A stretch of 64,000 nucleotides of DNA from Candidatus Flexicrinis affinis (GTDB lineage: Bacteria; Chloroflexota; Anaerolineae; Aggregatilineales; Phototrophicaceae), in NCBI GenBank assembly GCA_016716525.1, contig JADJWE010000007.1, positions 124,001 to 188,000 on the forward strand, given 5' to 3'. The notes below the pieces were generated by a model that was given only the letters and a program-made list of their open reading frames with translations, did no database searches and was not told the origin of the DNA. Both the position numbers and the translations under genes were made by a program. Shown piece after piece: positions 35,480 to 44,337 of this stretch (the stretch's first letter is position 1; the number at the start of each line of letters is the position of its first letter).

Positions 35480-36262
35480 GTGCAGGCGAAGGCAGCACGC
35501 GGCCCGATCGTCCTCCCGCTGCTGGTAGCAGCGCTCGGCGTTGCCCTTCTGCTTGAGAACTTTCTGCTGCTCGGAGACTTCCGGGTCAGCGCACTCCTGC
35601 CCCTGGTGCTGGTCGCACTGGGGGCTTGGATTCTAATCCGCGGCGATCTCGGCACGCGCACCGCCCGCACGTTCGGCATCACGCGTGGCAGCGTTCAAAG
35701 CGGGACGCTCGAGATCAGTGCGGGCGAAGTCGACGTCATCGTCGGTGGCAGCGCCCGCGACGGCCGTTTGGTCGAGGGCCAGTTCGCCCGCAACAGCCGC
35801 CCCTCGCTCGATGTGGAGGACACCCACGCCCACCTGCAGTTCTTGCGCAGCCGCACGCCGTGGCTGTCGTTTGCCGACTGGCAGATGCGCCTTGCCGACG
35901 ACCTGCCGTGGGACGTCCTGATTTCGACATCCATCGGCCAGATCAACGCCGACCTTGGCGGGCTCATCGTGCAAGGCGTTACCCTGGCGACCGGTGTCGG
36001 TGATATCCGTCTTGTTTCGCCCTCGGAAGCGTTCGATCCGGTGCGCGTGCGTTCCGCCGCTGGCGATATCCACGTCATCGTGCCGGAAGGGCAAGCTGCC
36101 CGCGTCCACGTCAAGCCGACGCGCTTGTTCCGCGTGCAGGTCAACGAGACGCGCTACCGGGTGCTCGAACCCGGCATCTACGAGGCGATCAAAGCCAATG
36201 ACGAGTCGCCCCGCGTCGACATCTACCTGCGCGGCACGTTCGGCGACGCCTATCTGTCATGA
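35480..36262 (+). CDS. LiaF/DUF5668-like membrane protein
   Basis: A 260-residue protein starting at GTG 35480. The first 60 residues form two helices (PIVLPLLVAALGVALLLENF and LLPLVLVALGAWILI) ending in RGDL, the pattern of the LiaF-type N-terminal domain. The C-terminal domain is beta-helix-like (GTLEISAGEVDVIVGG, VGDIRLVSPSE, AAGDIHVIVPEGQ), as in cell-envelope stress regulators. It sits 6 bases after rpoD and overlaps the GNAT gene by ATGA. A role in envelope stress signalling is inferred from the fold only. Confidence 0.65.
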   Translation: MQAKAARGPIVLPLLVAALGVALLLENFLLLGDFRVSALLPLVLVALGAWILIRGDLGTRTARTFGITRGSVQSGTLEISAGEVDVIVGGSARDGRLVEGQFARNSRPSLDVEDTHAHLQFLRSRTPWLSFADWQMRLADDLPWDVLISTSIGQINADLGGLIVQGVTLATGVGDIRLVSPSEAFDPVRVRSAAGDIHVIVPEGQAARVHVKPTRLFRVQVNETRYRVLEPGIYEAIKANDESPRVDIYLRGTFGDAYLS

Positions 36263-36939
36263 CGCTCGAAATTACGTTTCACCCGGGCACGTACGCCGAT
36301 ATCGAGACGTGCCTGACCATGGATCACACCTGTGAAACGGATCGCGTATGGCAGATGACCCTGCCCCACGGCGATCTCAGTGTGTTTGGCGTAACATTCA
36401 AGCAGGAGTTCCTCCCGCGTCCGGTCGAATTGACCCATCAGATCGCACGGCACCGCCTGTACGACAACCCGGACTCCGGGCGACTGTGGGTGGTCGCGCG
36501 CAAGTATGAACCGGTTCCTGACCTGTCGCCCGAACCCGAGCCGCTGCCGTTGCCGGTCGAGTACGGCGGCGACTATGATTCCGACAATCCCGAACTGGTC
36601 CTGCCGCCGCCACCGCCGCCGCGTCCGCCTGGAATTGGCTACGTGGTCGCGCGCTACGACGACTCGCAGGAGATCGTGTGGATCGACGATCTGGCTGTGG
36701 TACCGGCCCTCCGCCGCAAGCGCGTGGCAACCCGACTCGTCGACGGCGTACGGCAGTGGGCGCGCGAGCAGGGTGCGCATCACCTGCTGGTCGCCTTGCC
36801 GACCAAGCACGTGCCGATGATTCAATTGGTCACGGCGTTGGGCCTGCGCTTTTGCGGTTACAGCGACCATTACTTCCCCAACCACGATATCGCCGTGTTT
36901 TTCGGTCTAAGGCTGGCCCGCCGCGGGCGTGTAGAATAA
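36259..36939 (+). CDS. GNAT family N-acetyltransferase
   Basis: A 226-residue protein with a single C-terminal GNAT domain: VWIDDLAVVPALRRKRVATRL carries the acetyl-CoA motif (VxxxxRxxxxA form), followed by LVALPTKHVPMIQLVTALGLRFCG. A Pro/Glu-rich insert (PDLSPEPEPLPLP, then LPPPPPPRPPG, around residues 92-130) splits the N-terminal strands and is unusual. It is translated together with the LiaF-like gene. Acceptor substrate unknown. Confidence 0.8.
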   Translation: MTLEITFHPGTYADIETCLTMDHTCETDRVWQMTLPHGDLSVFGVTFKQEFLPRPVELTHQIARHRLYDNPDSGRLWVVARKYEPVPDLSPEPEPLPLPVEYGGDYDSDNPELVLPPPPPPRPPGIGYVVARYDDSQEIVWIDDLAVVPALRRKRVATRLVDGVRQWAREQGAHHLLVALPTKHVPMIQLVTALGLRFCGYSDHYFPNHDIAVFFGLRLARRGRVE

Positions 36940-36972
36940 AGCAACGTATCGGGCGACGGAAAGCGGTCTGCA

Positions 36973-38913
36973 TTGACTTCCGATCTGTTCGTTTCGTTTC
37001 TCGATCTGATGAACGAGACGCTGGCGGCGGCGATAGTAATCGTCGCGGCCTCCCTCCTGCTGTATACAATCACCCGCAATTTCCATGACCGGGTGGCGCG
37101 CGCGTCGGCGATGGTACTGTTCGCCGTCACGGCGGCCTACGTATGCGACGTTCTCACCGGCCTGCGCCCGACCGACGAGGCGGTCATGCGCCTGCTGCGC
37201 GCGCAGTGGTTGGGGATCGCGCTGGCGCCCGCGGCGCTCGTACATTTGTCCGACGCGCTGCTCGACACGACCGGCTTGCCCTCGCGCGGGCGGCGCAGTC
37301 GCACGTTACGGCTGATGTACCTGATCGGCGCGGCCTTCGTGATCGCCGCCGTGTTCTCCGACATCCTCGTCGGCCCGATCGAAAGCGCGGGCCGGCCCGC
37401 CCTGCGTGCGATGCCGCTGATGGCGGTGTTCGTAGCGTATACGGTGGTCGCCTCGGGATTCGCGCTGATCAACGTCGAACGCGCACGTCGGCGCTGCCTG
37501 ACGCGTTCCACGCGCCGGCGCATGGGCTATCTTGAAATCGCACTGCTGACCCCGATTGTCGGCGTCTTCCCGTTTAGCGCGTTCTTCGACCCCGGCGGCG
37601 AGTTCACCACCGGCGCGCTTGTGCTGGTCATCGTCGCCAACGTCTTCGTCGTGCTGATGCTGCTGTTCCTCGCCTATCCGTTATCGTTTTTCGGCAGTCG
37701 AATTCCCGACCGCGCGGTCAAGGCCGACCTGCTGCGCATGGTGCTGCGCGGTCCGGCCACCGGCATGCTGATCGTCGCCGTGCTGTTCTTCACAAGCCGC
37801 GCGACCCGCGTGTTCGGCCTCGTCAGCAGCGAGTTCGCGGTGTTTGCGGTTGTCGCGGTTGTGCTGTGCTGGCAGTGGGTGATCGACCTCGCGCTGCCGC
37901 TGCTTGACCGATGGTTGATTTACGGCGAGGAATCCGATCAATTCAGCAAGATCCAGAAGCTGAACAGGCAGTTGCTCACCCGGGCCGATCTGCTGTCGCT
38001 GATGGAAGGCATCCTTGCGCAAGCACGTAACGTGCTGCGTACATCCGGCGCGTTCGTCGCGGCACTAACGGACAGCACACCGGAGATCGTCAGCGCGACC
38101 GGGCGCGGCCACGATATCGAAAGCCGCCCCAGCGACTTGGGCGGGGCGCTTGGCGGGCTGAAGGTCGCTACGGTCGCCCAGCCGATGCTGTGGGAAGGCT
38201 TTTGGCTGCTCCCGCTCAGCCGCCAGCGCGGGTTGGTCAACGGTGGGCAGATGATTGGCGTGTTGGGGCTGCAAGCCACACACGATTCGGTTCCCACGGC
38301 GGACGAGATGGCCGTGATCGCCCGTGTGCGCCGCCGCGTCGCCCGCACATTGGACGACATGCTGCTGCAGTCCGAGGTCGTCGCCGCGCTGGAGGGCTTG
38401 CTGCCGCAGTTCGCTACATCGCGCGAGTCAAGCCGCGAGGACGAGTATCAGCCGCGCAGTATATCGACCGCCGAGCCCAACATGCCGCCCTTGCCCGACC
38501 GCGATCAGATCGTCGAACAGGTGCAGGCCGCACTCCGCCATTACTACGGCGGGCCGGGAATGACCAAGAGCCGCCTACTGGACTTAACCATCGTACGGCG
38601 CGCGCTCGAGTTCAACGTCAACGAGCCGGTGCGCGCCTTGCGCTCGGTGCTCGATCGCGCCATCGAACTGCAGCGCCCACCCGGCGAGCGCGACTGGCGC
38701 AGTCAAGACTGGTTGATCTACAACATCCTCGATTTGCGCTACATCAAGAAACAGCGTGTGCGCGAGGTGGCTAACCGCCTATACATGAGCGATGCCAACC
38801 TATATCGCAAGCAGAATCTGGCGATCGAGGCGGTCGCTGACAGCCTGCTGCGGATGGAGGCGGATGCGTTGCTTGAAGAGGCTACTGAAAGTGAGTCGAA
38901 ATCGGTGCTATAA
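36973..38913 (+). CDS. Membrane sensor-like protein: N-terminal 7TM region, GAF-like middle, C-terminal HTH-like region
   Basis: 646 residues from TTG 36973 (GGAAAG upstream; ATG 37009 is possible). Seven to nine helices span roughly residues 10-320 and resemble the 7TM input region of some histidine kinases. Residues about 330-470 (LLTRADLLSLMEGILAQARNVL ... MIGVLGLQATHDSVPTADEM, shown in part) look GAF-like. There is no kinase core. The C-terminal 130 residues are helical and end VREVANRLYMSDANLYRKQNL, resembling an HTH. It may be a one-component membrane regulator. Its stop codon overlaps the tatA promoter. Confidence 0.6.
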   Translation: MTSDLFVSFLDLMNETLAAAIVIVAASLLLYTITRNFHDRVARASAMVLFAVTAAYVCDVLTGLRPTDEAVMRLLRAQWLGIALAPAALVHLSDALLDTTGLPSRGRRSRTLRLMYLIGAAFVIAAVFSDILVGPIESAGRPALRAMPLMAVFVAYTVVASGFALINVERARRRCLTRSTRRRMGYLEIALLTPIVGVFPFSAFFDPGGEFTTGALVLVIVANVFVVLMLLFLAYPLSFFGSRIPDRAVKADLLRMVLRGPATGMLIVAVLFFTSRATRVFGLVSSEFAVFAVVAVVLCWQWVIDLALPLLDRWLIYGEESDQFSKIQKLNRQLLTRADLLSLMEGILAQARNVLRTSGAFVAALTDSTPEIVSATGRGHDIESRPSDLGGALGGLKVATVAQPMLWEGFWLLPLSRQRGLVNGGQMIGVLGLQATHDSVPTADEMAVIARVRRRVARTLDDMLLQSEVVAALEGLLPQFATSRESSREDEYQPRSISTAEPNMPPLPDRDQIVEQVQAALRHYYGGPGMTKSRLLDLTIVRRALEFNVNEPVRALRSVLDRAIELQRPPGERDWRSQDWLIYNILDLRYIKKQRVREVANRLYMSDANLYRKQNLAIEAVADSLLRMEADALLEEATESESKSVL

Positions 38914-38914
38914 T
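38885..38914 (+). promoter_or_regulatory. tatA promoter CTGAAA-18-TATAAT
   Basis: CTGAAA at 38885-38890 and a perfect TATAAT at 38909-38914, overlapping the upstream stop codon. A small hairpin GGGCG-gta-CGCCC (38926-38938) lies in the leader, before a GAGAGGAAA ribosome-binding stretch. Confidence 0.6.
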
Positions 38915-38965
38915 GACCGCAACGCGGGCGGTACGCCCCCGGTTGGTTGAGAGGAAACGTTTACG

Positions 38966-39151
38966 ATGAAGCCCGGTCTTCCTGAGCTGTTGATCATTCT
39001 GGTCATCGTGTTGGTCGTGTTTGGCGCGGGCCGCATCCGCCGCGTGTTCGGTGAACTCGGCGGTGGGATTGCGGAATTCCGCAAAGGTCTGAAGGAAGGC
39101 TCGCCCGAAGAGCAGAAGCTTCCCGAAGACGAGAAGGTCATCCAGAAGTAA
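38966..39151 (+). CDS. tatA: Twin-arginine translocase subunit TatA/TatE
   Basis: Pore-forming subunit that exports folded proteins. The 61 residues show one N-terminal helix (LPELLIILVIVLVVFG, 5-20), the FGAGR hinge (usually FGPKKLP), an amphipathic helix with FGELGGGIAEFRKGLKEG, and a charged tail. The LPELL start and the Phe-Gly hinge define the TatA family. It is a single-gene unit; tatC is not in the window. Its last 14 bases overlap the 3' end of the DUF1992 gene on the other strand. Confidence 0.92.
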   Translation: MKPGLPELLIILVIVLVVFGAGRIRRVFGELGGGIAEFRKGLKEGSPEEQKLPEDEKVIQK

Positions 39152-39521
39152 GACGACGACGTTCCATCGCGATGTCGATTAGCCGTTTGTGCGCGATGCC
39201 GGGCGGCGCTTTAAGGTTGTAGGCAAGCACCCGTTTGTTCAGCGCCGCGATGTCGGCGCTGATTGATTCTGGTAGGGAACCCCCCGGCGTCAAGACCTTC
39301 ACCAACCGCTGCCGCGCCTGCGCCAGCAGATCGTCCAACTCCCGACCTTCGAGGATCCACCCCGGCGTAAGGTCGTTGTCTTTCAACAGCTTGTGTGCTA
39401 ACTTGAGCTCGTCCGGGGTATACGGGTCGTCCAGTTCGAGGCGCTTGCCAGCGTTCGGTAGATTCGATCCATCGCCGATCGCGCGCCGGACGAGTTCGTC
39501 CAAGCCTGATTCCCAGTCCAT
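39138..39521 (-). CDS. DnaJ-homologue (DUF1992/DNAJC28-like) domain protein
   Basis: A 127-residue protein from ATG 39521 with GGGAG upstream; the long upstream extension is shadow of the divergent methyltransferase gene. It begins MDWESGLDELVRRAIGDGS, then LPNAGKRLELDDPY and LAHKLLKDNDLTPGWILEGRE, closely matching the DUF1992 domain, in which Gly-Lys-Pro-Leu and Leu-x-Pro-x-Trp-Ile are conserved. No J-domain is present. Function is unknown; family members are mostly found as small stand-alone proteins in bacteria. Confidence 0.85.
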   Translation of the reverse strand: MDWESGLDELVRRAIGDGSNLPNAGKRLELDDPYTPDELKLAHKLLKDNDLTPGWILEGRELDDLLAQARQRLVKVLTPGGSLPESISADIAALNKRVLAYNLKAPPGIAHKRLIDIAMERRRLTSG

Positions 39522-39614
39522 ATTGGCAGTCTCCCCGGCAGAACCCCAATTTGTGATTATTTTCACGGAAACCGGGATCCCTGTCAAGCAGTACGCCACG
39601 GAGGCCCCTGCATC

Positions 39615-40415
39615 GTGACCGAACAAACGGACAAGAGCGTCGTCTTCGACCGCGCGACCGCCTTCTACGACCAGACGCGCGGATTCCCGCCGGGCGTCGA
39701 TCAGCAAGCCGCCGACTTGATGGCCCGCTTGGGCGGCATCACCGGCGAGTCGGTCGTCGCAGAGATCGGTGTCGGCACGGGGAGGCTTGCGCTTCCGCTG
39801 GCGCGTCATACCGGGCCGTATCTCGGCTTCGACCTGTCCAGCGGCATGATGTCGGTGCTGCGGCAGAAGCACGCCGCCTACGGCGCGCCCGATGTCCGCC
39901 TCGCGCTTGCCGACGTAACCCGGCTACCGCTGCGGTCGCAGTCATTGGACGCGGCGGTTCTAGTGCATATCCTGCATCTGGTCTCGGAACCAGAGCAGGC
40001 TGCGATCGAACTGCGTCGCGTTGTGAAGCCCGGAGGGATCGCGATTGTCGGCTGGAATCGCAGCTACGAGCACGGGTTGGAGGCGATGAGCGAAGCGTGG
40101 GAAGCCGCCACCGGCGAGCAGTGGCGGCGTTGGCGAAAAGGAGAAGACAATCGCGACACCGGCGCGGTCGTCCTCGAGCAAAATGGGTGGACGGAAGCGA
40201 CATCCGGCGTTCTGGAATTCACGACGACCCTGACGCCGCGCACTAAACTCGATCGCTATCGCGGGCGCATCTACTCGTCGATGTGGAAGATGGATGACGA
40301 GACGTGGCAGGCAGGCGTCACTGCTGTCGAGGACATCGTCGCCCGGCAGTACCCCGACCCTGACCGTTCGTTCGAGGTCAGCCACGAGTTTCACGTCGCG
40401 GTGTTCAGGCCGTAG
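39615..40415 (+). CDS. Class I SAM-dependent methyltransferase
   Basis: A 266-residue enzyme from GTG 39615. The SAM loop is VVAEIGVGTGRLALPL (47-62), followed by YLGFDLSSGMM (motif II acidic Asp), LALADVTRLPLRSQSLDAAV and LRRVVKPGGIAIVGW, giving all four Methyltransf_11 motifs. The substrate is unknown; YDQTRGFPPG near residue 18 is typical of ubiE-related small-molecule methyltransferases. Its 3' end overlaps the convergent ABC ATPase gene by 11 bases. Confidence 0.87.
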   Translation: MTEQTDKSVVFDRATAFYDQTRGFPPGVDQQAADLMARLGGITGESVVAEIGVGTGRLALPLARHTGPYLGFDLSSGMMSVLRQKHAAYGAPDVRLALADVTRLPLRSQSLDAAVLVHILHLVSEPEQAAIELRRVVKPGGIAIVGWNRSYEHGLEAMSEAWEAATGEQWRRWRKGEDNRDTGAVVLEQNGWTEATSGVLEFTTTLTPRTKLDRYRGRIYSSMWKMDDETWQAGVTAVEDIVARQYPDPDRSFEVSHEFHVAVFRP

Positions 40416-41865
40416 CACCGCCGATGAGGGCACCCAGATCGTCGGTGGTCAGCTCCGGCGTATTGTCGAGGATCGATGTGCGACCCGCAAAGCACACGAC
40501 GATGCGGTCGCTGTAATTCAGAATCTCATCCAGATCGTCGCTGCTGAAGATCAGTCCCGCGCCTGCTTCGCAGCGGTCGAGCAGTTGTCTCCAGATCCAG
40601 CGTGCCGACTCGACATCCAAGCCGCGCGTCGGCTGTTCCAGCACCATGATCGTGGGCCGTTCGGGCAGCATCGCCATCAGCACGCGCTGTTGATTGCCGC
40701 CTGACAGCGAGTCGATGCGGGAATCCGGCAGCCCCTTGATTTGATAGTGGTCGATCTGACTCTGCGCGCGAGACCGGACGCGCCCCCACCGGATGCGTGC
40801 GGAATTCTCGTCGATGAGCGCGAAGTGCTCGGTCAGCGAAAGACCCGGTACAAGGCCTTCCTCCAACCGTCCCGCCGCGCCAAAAGCTGCCCCCGCCGCG
40901 AGAAATGCGCGATACGATCTTCCAGTCAAGGGCTGCGAGCCAACGGTGATCTCGCCATGCACGACAGGCTGCAAGCCCACAGCCGCGCGCATAATCGGCG
41001 CTTGCCCGCTGCCGTCGAGGCCTGCGACGCCGATCACTTCGCCGGGGGCGACCGTCAGCGAGAAGCGTTCAATGTGCAGGCGGTGGTCGACGATTGTGAG
41101 ATCGTGCAGAGTGAGCGCCGGGCGGTCACTGGTACGCCGGGTCGTGCGTCGTTCCAGCGGGGGCTGCGCTTGGCCGAACATCAGCGTGACCAGCTCGGAA
41201 TGCGGCACCGGCAGCATGACGTCGCCGGTAAGCTGGCCCCGCCGCAGAACCACCGCCCGATCGCACAACTGCAGCACGTCCTCGAGTTTGTGGCTGACGA
41301 GCAGGATCGTCACGCCCTGCTTGGCGAGTTTGCGCAGCGCGGCGAACAGCGCGTCCTTCTGCTCGGCGCTAATGCCGGTGGTCGGTTCGTCGAGGATCAG
41401 TGTACGCACGCCCAGCGCGAGCAGGCGCGCCATTTCGAGCTGCTGCCGCTGTGCGATCGAGAGCGACGCAATCTCGGCATCCGGCGGCAGCGAAAAGCCG
41501 AGCTGCCCGCACACTTCGCCAAGCTGCGTACGCGCGGCCGCGTAGTCGAGCGCACCGCCAAACCCGAGCGCGAAATCCTCGATAACGGTGAAGGCCGCAA
41601 CGTCGAGCGGGTCTTGGTGCAGCATGCCGATGCCGGCTGCAATCGCGCCATGCGGCGTAGAATACGGCGCGCGCCGGCCATCCAGCCAGATCTGGCCGCT
41701 GTCCGCCGGTTGATAGCCGCTGACGATCTTCATCAGCGTCGACTTGCCCGCGCCGTTCTCGCCAAGCACACCGACAATCTGGCCGCTGTCGAGAGTGAGG
41801 CTAATGGCGTCGTTGGCCACCAGCGACCCGAAGCGCTTGGTGATGTTCCGCAGTTCGATATGCAT
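40405..41865 (-). CDS. Sugar/nucleoside-type ABC transporter ATPase with two nucleotide-binding domains
   Basis: A 486-residue tandem ATPase of the RbsA/MglA group, likely working with the upstream BMP protein in nucleoside uptake. The first domain is complete: GENGAGKSTLMKIVSGYQ, signature-type IASLSIAQRQQLEMARLL, Walker B TLILDEPTTGIS. The second has a degenerate P-loop (VAGLDGSGQAPIMRAAVG) but a canonical LSGGNQQRVLMAMLP, as usual for this group. No permease genes follow; the next gene is convergent and overlaps by 11 bases. Confidence 0.9.
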   Translation of the reverse strand: MHIELRNITKRFGSLVANDAISLTLDSGQIVGVLGENGAGKSTLMKIVSGYQPADSGQIWLDGRRAPYSTPHGAIAAGIGMLHQDPLDVAAFTVIEDFALGFGGALDYAAARTQLGEVCGQLGFSLPPDAEIASLSIAQRQQLEMARLLALGVRTLILDEPTTGISAEQKDALFAALRKLAKQGVTILLVSHKLEDVLQLCDRAVVLRRGQLTGDVMLPVPHSELVTLMFGQAQPPLERRTTRRTSDRPALTLHDLTIVDHRLHIERFSLTVAPGEVIGVAGLDGSGQAPIMRAAVGLQPVVHGEITVGSQPLTGRSYRAFLAAGAAFGAAGRLEEGLVPGLSLTEHFALIDENSARIRWGRVRSRAQSQIDHYQIKGLPDSRIDSLSGGNQQRVLMAMLPERPTIMVLEQPTRGLDVESARWIWRQLLDRCEAGAGLIFSSDDLDEILNYSDRIVVCFAGRTSILDNTPELTTDDLGALIGGATA

Positions 41866-41876
41866 CGCTTAATCAA

Positions 41877-41905
41877 ACGGGGCGCGTGTGATTTCCGCGC
41901 CCCGT
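41877..41905 (-). terminator. Strong 10-bp hairpin between the BMP protein and ATPase genes
   Basis: ACGGGGCGCG (41877-41886) and CGCGCCCCGT (41896-41905) form a perfect stem with a 9-base loop. On the minus strand it is followed by TTTGATTAAG and then the ATPase start. It probably acts as an attenuating terminator that gives more binding protein than ATPase. Confidence 0.65.
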
Positions 41906-41922
41906 CCCTGTTCAGGCCTGTG

Positions 41923-43119
41923 TTATTCGCTGGAGCCGATCATGCCGTCGAGAAGCTGCGGCAGATACCAAATGTCCTCAAGCGACACGTTCTCGCCCTC
42001 TTCGGCCAGCACGGTGCCGTCTTGCAGCGCCAACGGACCTTGCCACAGATACATGGAACCCTCGTTGGCCTCGTCGGTCGCGTATGCCACGACCTCCGCC
42101 ACGAACGCTTCCAGCAGCGCGCGGTTCTCTTCGCTCAGGCCCTCGCCGTAGTAGAAGCCGGTGATGGTGCTGCTTTCCGGGTCGGAGATTTCGTCCCACA
42201 CCGGCGGCACCCAATCCCACGACTGTTCCCACGTTCCGGCCTGAACCGCTTCCACGATCCCGGCGTACGACGGACCCCAGTTGTAGAACGGCACGCCGAG
42301 ACACGCCTCAGGCGCCTGCGTGCAGCCCGCGATGCTGTTGTATGGCACGGCGAATACGTTCTGGCCATCGGCCTGACGCTGCGCGGCGACCTGCACCATT
42401 TCGGCCGTGTCGACGCCGCTGAGGACGACGTCTGCGCCGCTGTCGAAGAAGCGGTTGGACTCTTCGGTCACATCCAACGTCACCGTTGGAATCGCGAACC
42501 AGAAACCGATCCACGTCACGGCGAATTCGAACGCCTCAGGATCGCCACCCTTCTGCTCCCAGCAGTGCTTCGCGCCGAGGTATGCCGACGACGACACCCG
42601 CAGCGTTTCGCCATTGATCAGCGGTCCGACGTAACCGAGCTTGCCCGTCTCGCTGGTCAGCGCGGCGGCGCAGCCCGCGATCAGGCGCGGCCACTCCATC
42701 ATCGCCATCAGGTTGCCGAGATTGGCCGGGGCGGTGCCTGCCAGCACATCGTCGCCAGACACGTTGATGAACACGACGTCCGGATACATCGGCGCAACGG
42801 CGGCGGTATCCTCCTCGAACGCGTCGGAGGTCGTGAAGATGACCTTTGCGCCCTCCTCGACAAACAGGCTGACGACATCGGCGAGGGTCGCCTCGGGCTT
42901 GTCGGCAGCGTTCAGGCTTTCGAACACCAGCATACGCGCACCGGCGACGTTCTCCTCGACATACACGCCGCCCTCATAGTGGGCTTGGCTCCATCCACGG
43001 TCGTCTCTCGGCCCGACCAGCACCATGCCGAACACGAATTCGTCCTGTGCGCCTGCCGGGGCAATCGCAATGACAAGCAGCACCGACAATACAGCACCCA
43101 ACACCAGCTTACGCAGCAT
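41923..43119 (-). CDS. BMP/Med-family substrate-binding protein (nucleoside ABC uptake)
   Basis: A 398-residue exported protein. ATG 43119 is chosen because GGAGAT precedes it and a signal peptide follows directly: LRKLVLGAVLSVLLVIAIAP then AGA-QDE as cleavage site. No lipobox Cys is present, unlike most BMP lipoproteins. The mature part has FVFGMVLVGPRDDRGWSQAH, DNGWS-like opening of the family, VIFTTSDAFEED, and DVVLSGVDTAEMVQVA. The partner ATPase gene follows after a hairpin. Ligand is probably a purine nucleoside or related compound, by family. Confidence 0.85.
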   Translation of the reverse strand: MLRKLVLGAVLSVLLVIAIAPAGAQDEFVFGMVLVGPRDDRGWSQAHYEGGVYVEENVAGARMLVFESLNAADKPEATLADVVSLFVEEGAKVIFTTSDAFEEDTAAVAPMYPDVVFINVSGDDVLAGTAPANLGNLMAMMEWPRLIAGCAAALTSETGKLGYVGPLINGETLRVSSSAYLGAKHCWEQKGGDPEAFEFAVTWIGFWFAIPTVTLDVTEESNRFFDSGADVVLSGVDTAEMVQVAAQRQADGQNVFAVPYNSIAGCTQAPEACLGVPFYNWGPSYAGIVEAVQAGTWEQSWDWVPPVWDEISDPESSTITGFYYGEGLSEENRALLEAFVAEVVAYATDEANEGSMYLWQGPLALQDGTVLAEEGENVSLEDIWYLPQLLDGMIGSSE

Positions 43120-43254
43120 CCCTGATCTCCTTGTTGATCGTGCGGGTTGACGTCCGTATTGTAACGAATCCGTAGCGCACATTCAGGATGCAAGCGGTAC
43201 TAGGATTCAACCGGCCGCATTATGCAAAGGAACCAAACGTCACACCGGCGCGCA

Positions 43255-44337
43255 TCAAAGGCCGGTCGTGCCCGGCGGGTCGCCCGTCATCAGGACCAAC
43301 TGGCTCACGACGGCACGGTGATCGCTGCCGCCCGTGTCCGCCACGACGTGCGCAGACTGCACCGCGATCGGGCCGTCGACGAAGATGTAGTCGATTCGCA
43401 GAATGGGGATCGCCAGCCCGCCGAACCACGATAGGCGGGGTCGGAACGTCAGGCCCAGCCCGCGCCCGTGCAGGCCAAAGGCATCCATCCACGCCGCGCT
43501 GATGCGGGCGTAGTCGCTGCTCAGCTCCGGCATGTTGAAATCGCCCAACAGAATGCGATGTTCGGCCGTGTCGGCGGCGACGTGCGCGAGGACGGCGTCG
43601 ACTCCGACGATGCGCCGCTGCGGGTCGAACCCGAACCCGCCCGAGACTGGATGCCGCGTGTGGATGTTGTGCAGCGCGACCTCGACGGATCGACCCGCGA
43701 CCTCGACCACGACGATCGCGGACTGCGCGCCGAGGATTCCCGGCGCTTGCCAGAATTGGCTTTCGAGAATGGGAAAGCGGCTGAACAGCCCTTGTCCGTT
43801 GACGCCCACTTCGTGCGGATGCAGCGCGGCAAACGGGTAGCGCTCGCGCAGTCCGTCGGCAAGGAAGTCGGCCGCGGCGAACCCCAGCTCTTGCACCGCG
43901 ACGACATCGGCGTCGGATTCCTCGATGATCCGGAGTGTATCGGCGTAGCTGCCGCCGCGCGACAGGATGTTGTACGTCATCACTGAGATCGTAATCGCAT
44001 CATTTTGGGGCAGAACAAGCGATGCGGCGGCAGACGCGGGCCGCAGGTAGCGGACACCGAATATCACCATGAACGCCACGACAGGGACGAGCATCAACCC
44101 GGCCAACGACCAGCGCCGCCACACCACGGCGACCGCCAGCAGGCCGAACGCGGGCAGCCACGCGAAATGCGCGAAGGTATTGTAGAGCGCGATGACCGGC
44201 CACCCCTCGCCGATAACGAGGTTGACAGCCAGCGGTATCGACACACCAATCCCGTAGACGAGCGCCATCATGCCGAACAGGTGATAGAGCCAACCGCGCC
44301 CCGAACGGTTCGACGTCACCGGCAGATCTCGCTGCAT
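43255..44337 (-). CDS. Membrane-anchored endonuclease/exonuclease/phosphatase family protein
   Basis: 360 residues. Three N-terminal helices (residues about 17-95, e.g. LPAFGLLAVAVVW, LAGLMLVPVVAFMVIFGV) anchor an external EEP domain. Catalytic motifs are SVMTYNILSRGGS, VVAVQELG, HNIHTRH, LLGDFNMP and GSDHRAVVSQL, all normal for Mg-dependent phosphodiesterases. Likely acts on a lipid head group or extracellular nucleic acid; no stronger assignment is possible. A 6-bp inverted repeat (ACCGGC/GCCGGT, 43244-43266) overlaps the stop region. Confidence 0.83.
   Translation of the reverse strand: MQRDLPVTSNRSGRGWLYHLFGMMALVYGIGVSIPLAVNLVIGEGWPVIALYNTFAHFAWLPAFGLLAVAVVWRRWSLAGLMLVPVVAFMVIFGVRYLRPASAAASLVLPQNDAITISVMTYNILSRGGSYADTLRIIEESDADVVAVQELGFAAADFLADGLRERYPFAALHPHEVGVNGQGLFSRFPILESQFWQAPGILGAQSAIVVVEVAGRSVEVALHNIHTRHPVSGGFGFDPQRRIVGVDAVLAHVAADTAEHRILLGDFNMPELSSDYARISAAWMDAFGLHGRGLGLTFRPRLSWFGGLAIPILRIDYIFVDGPIAVQSAHVVADTGGSDHRAVVSQLVLMTGDPPGTTGL

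Noticed and set aside
40741..43125. 794-codon open frame on the plus strand
   Set aside because: It is antisense to the ABC ATPase and BMP protein genes, which show clear family motifs; composition is typical of an antisense shadow.
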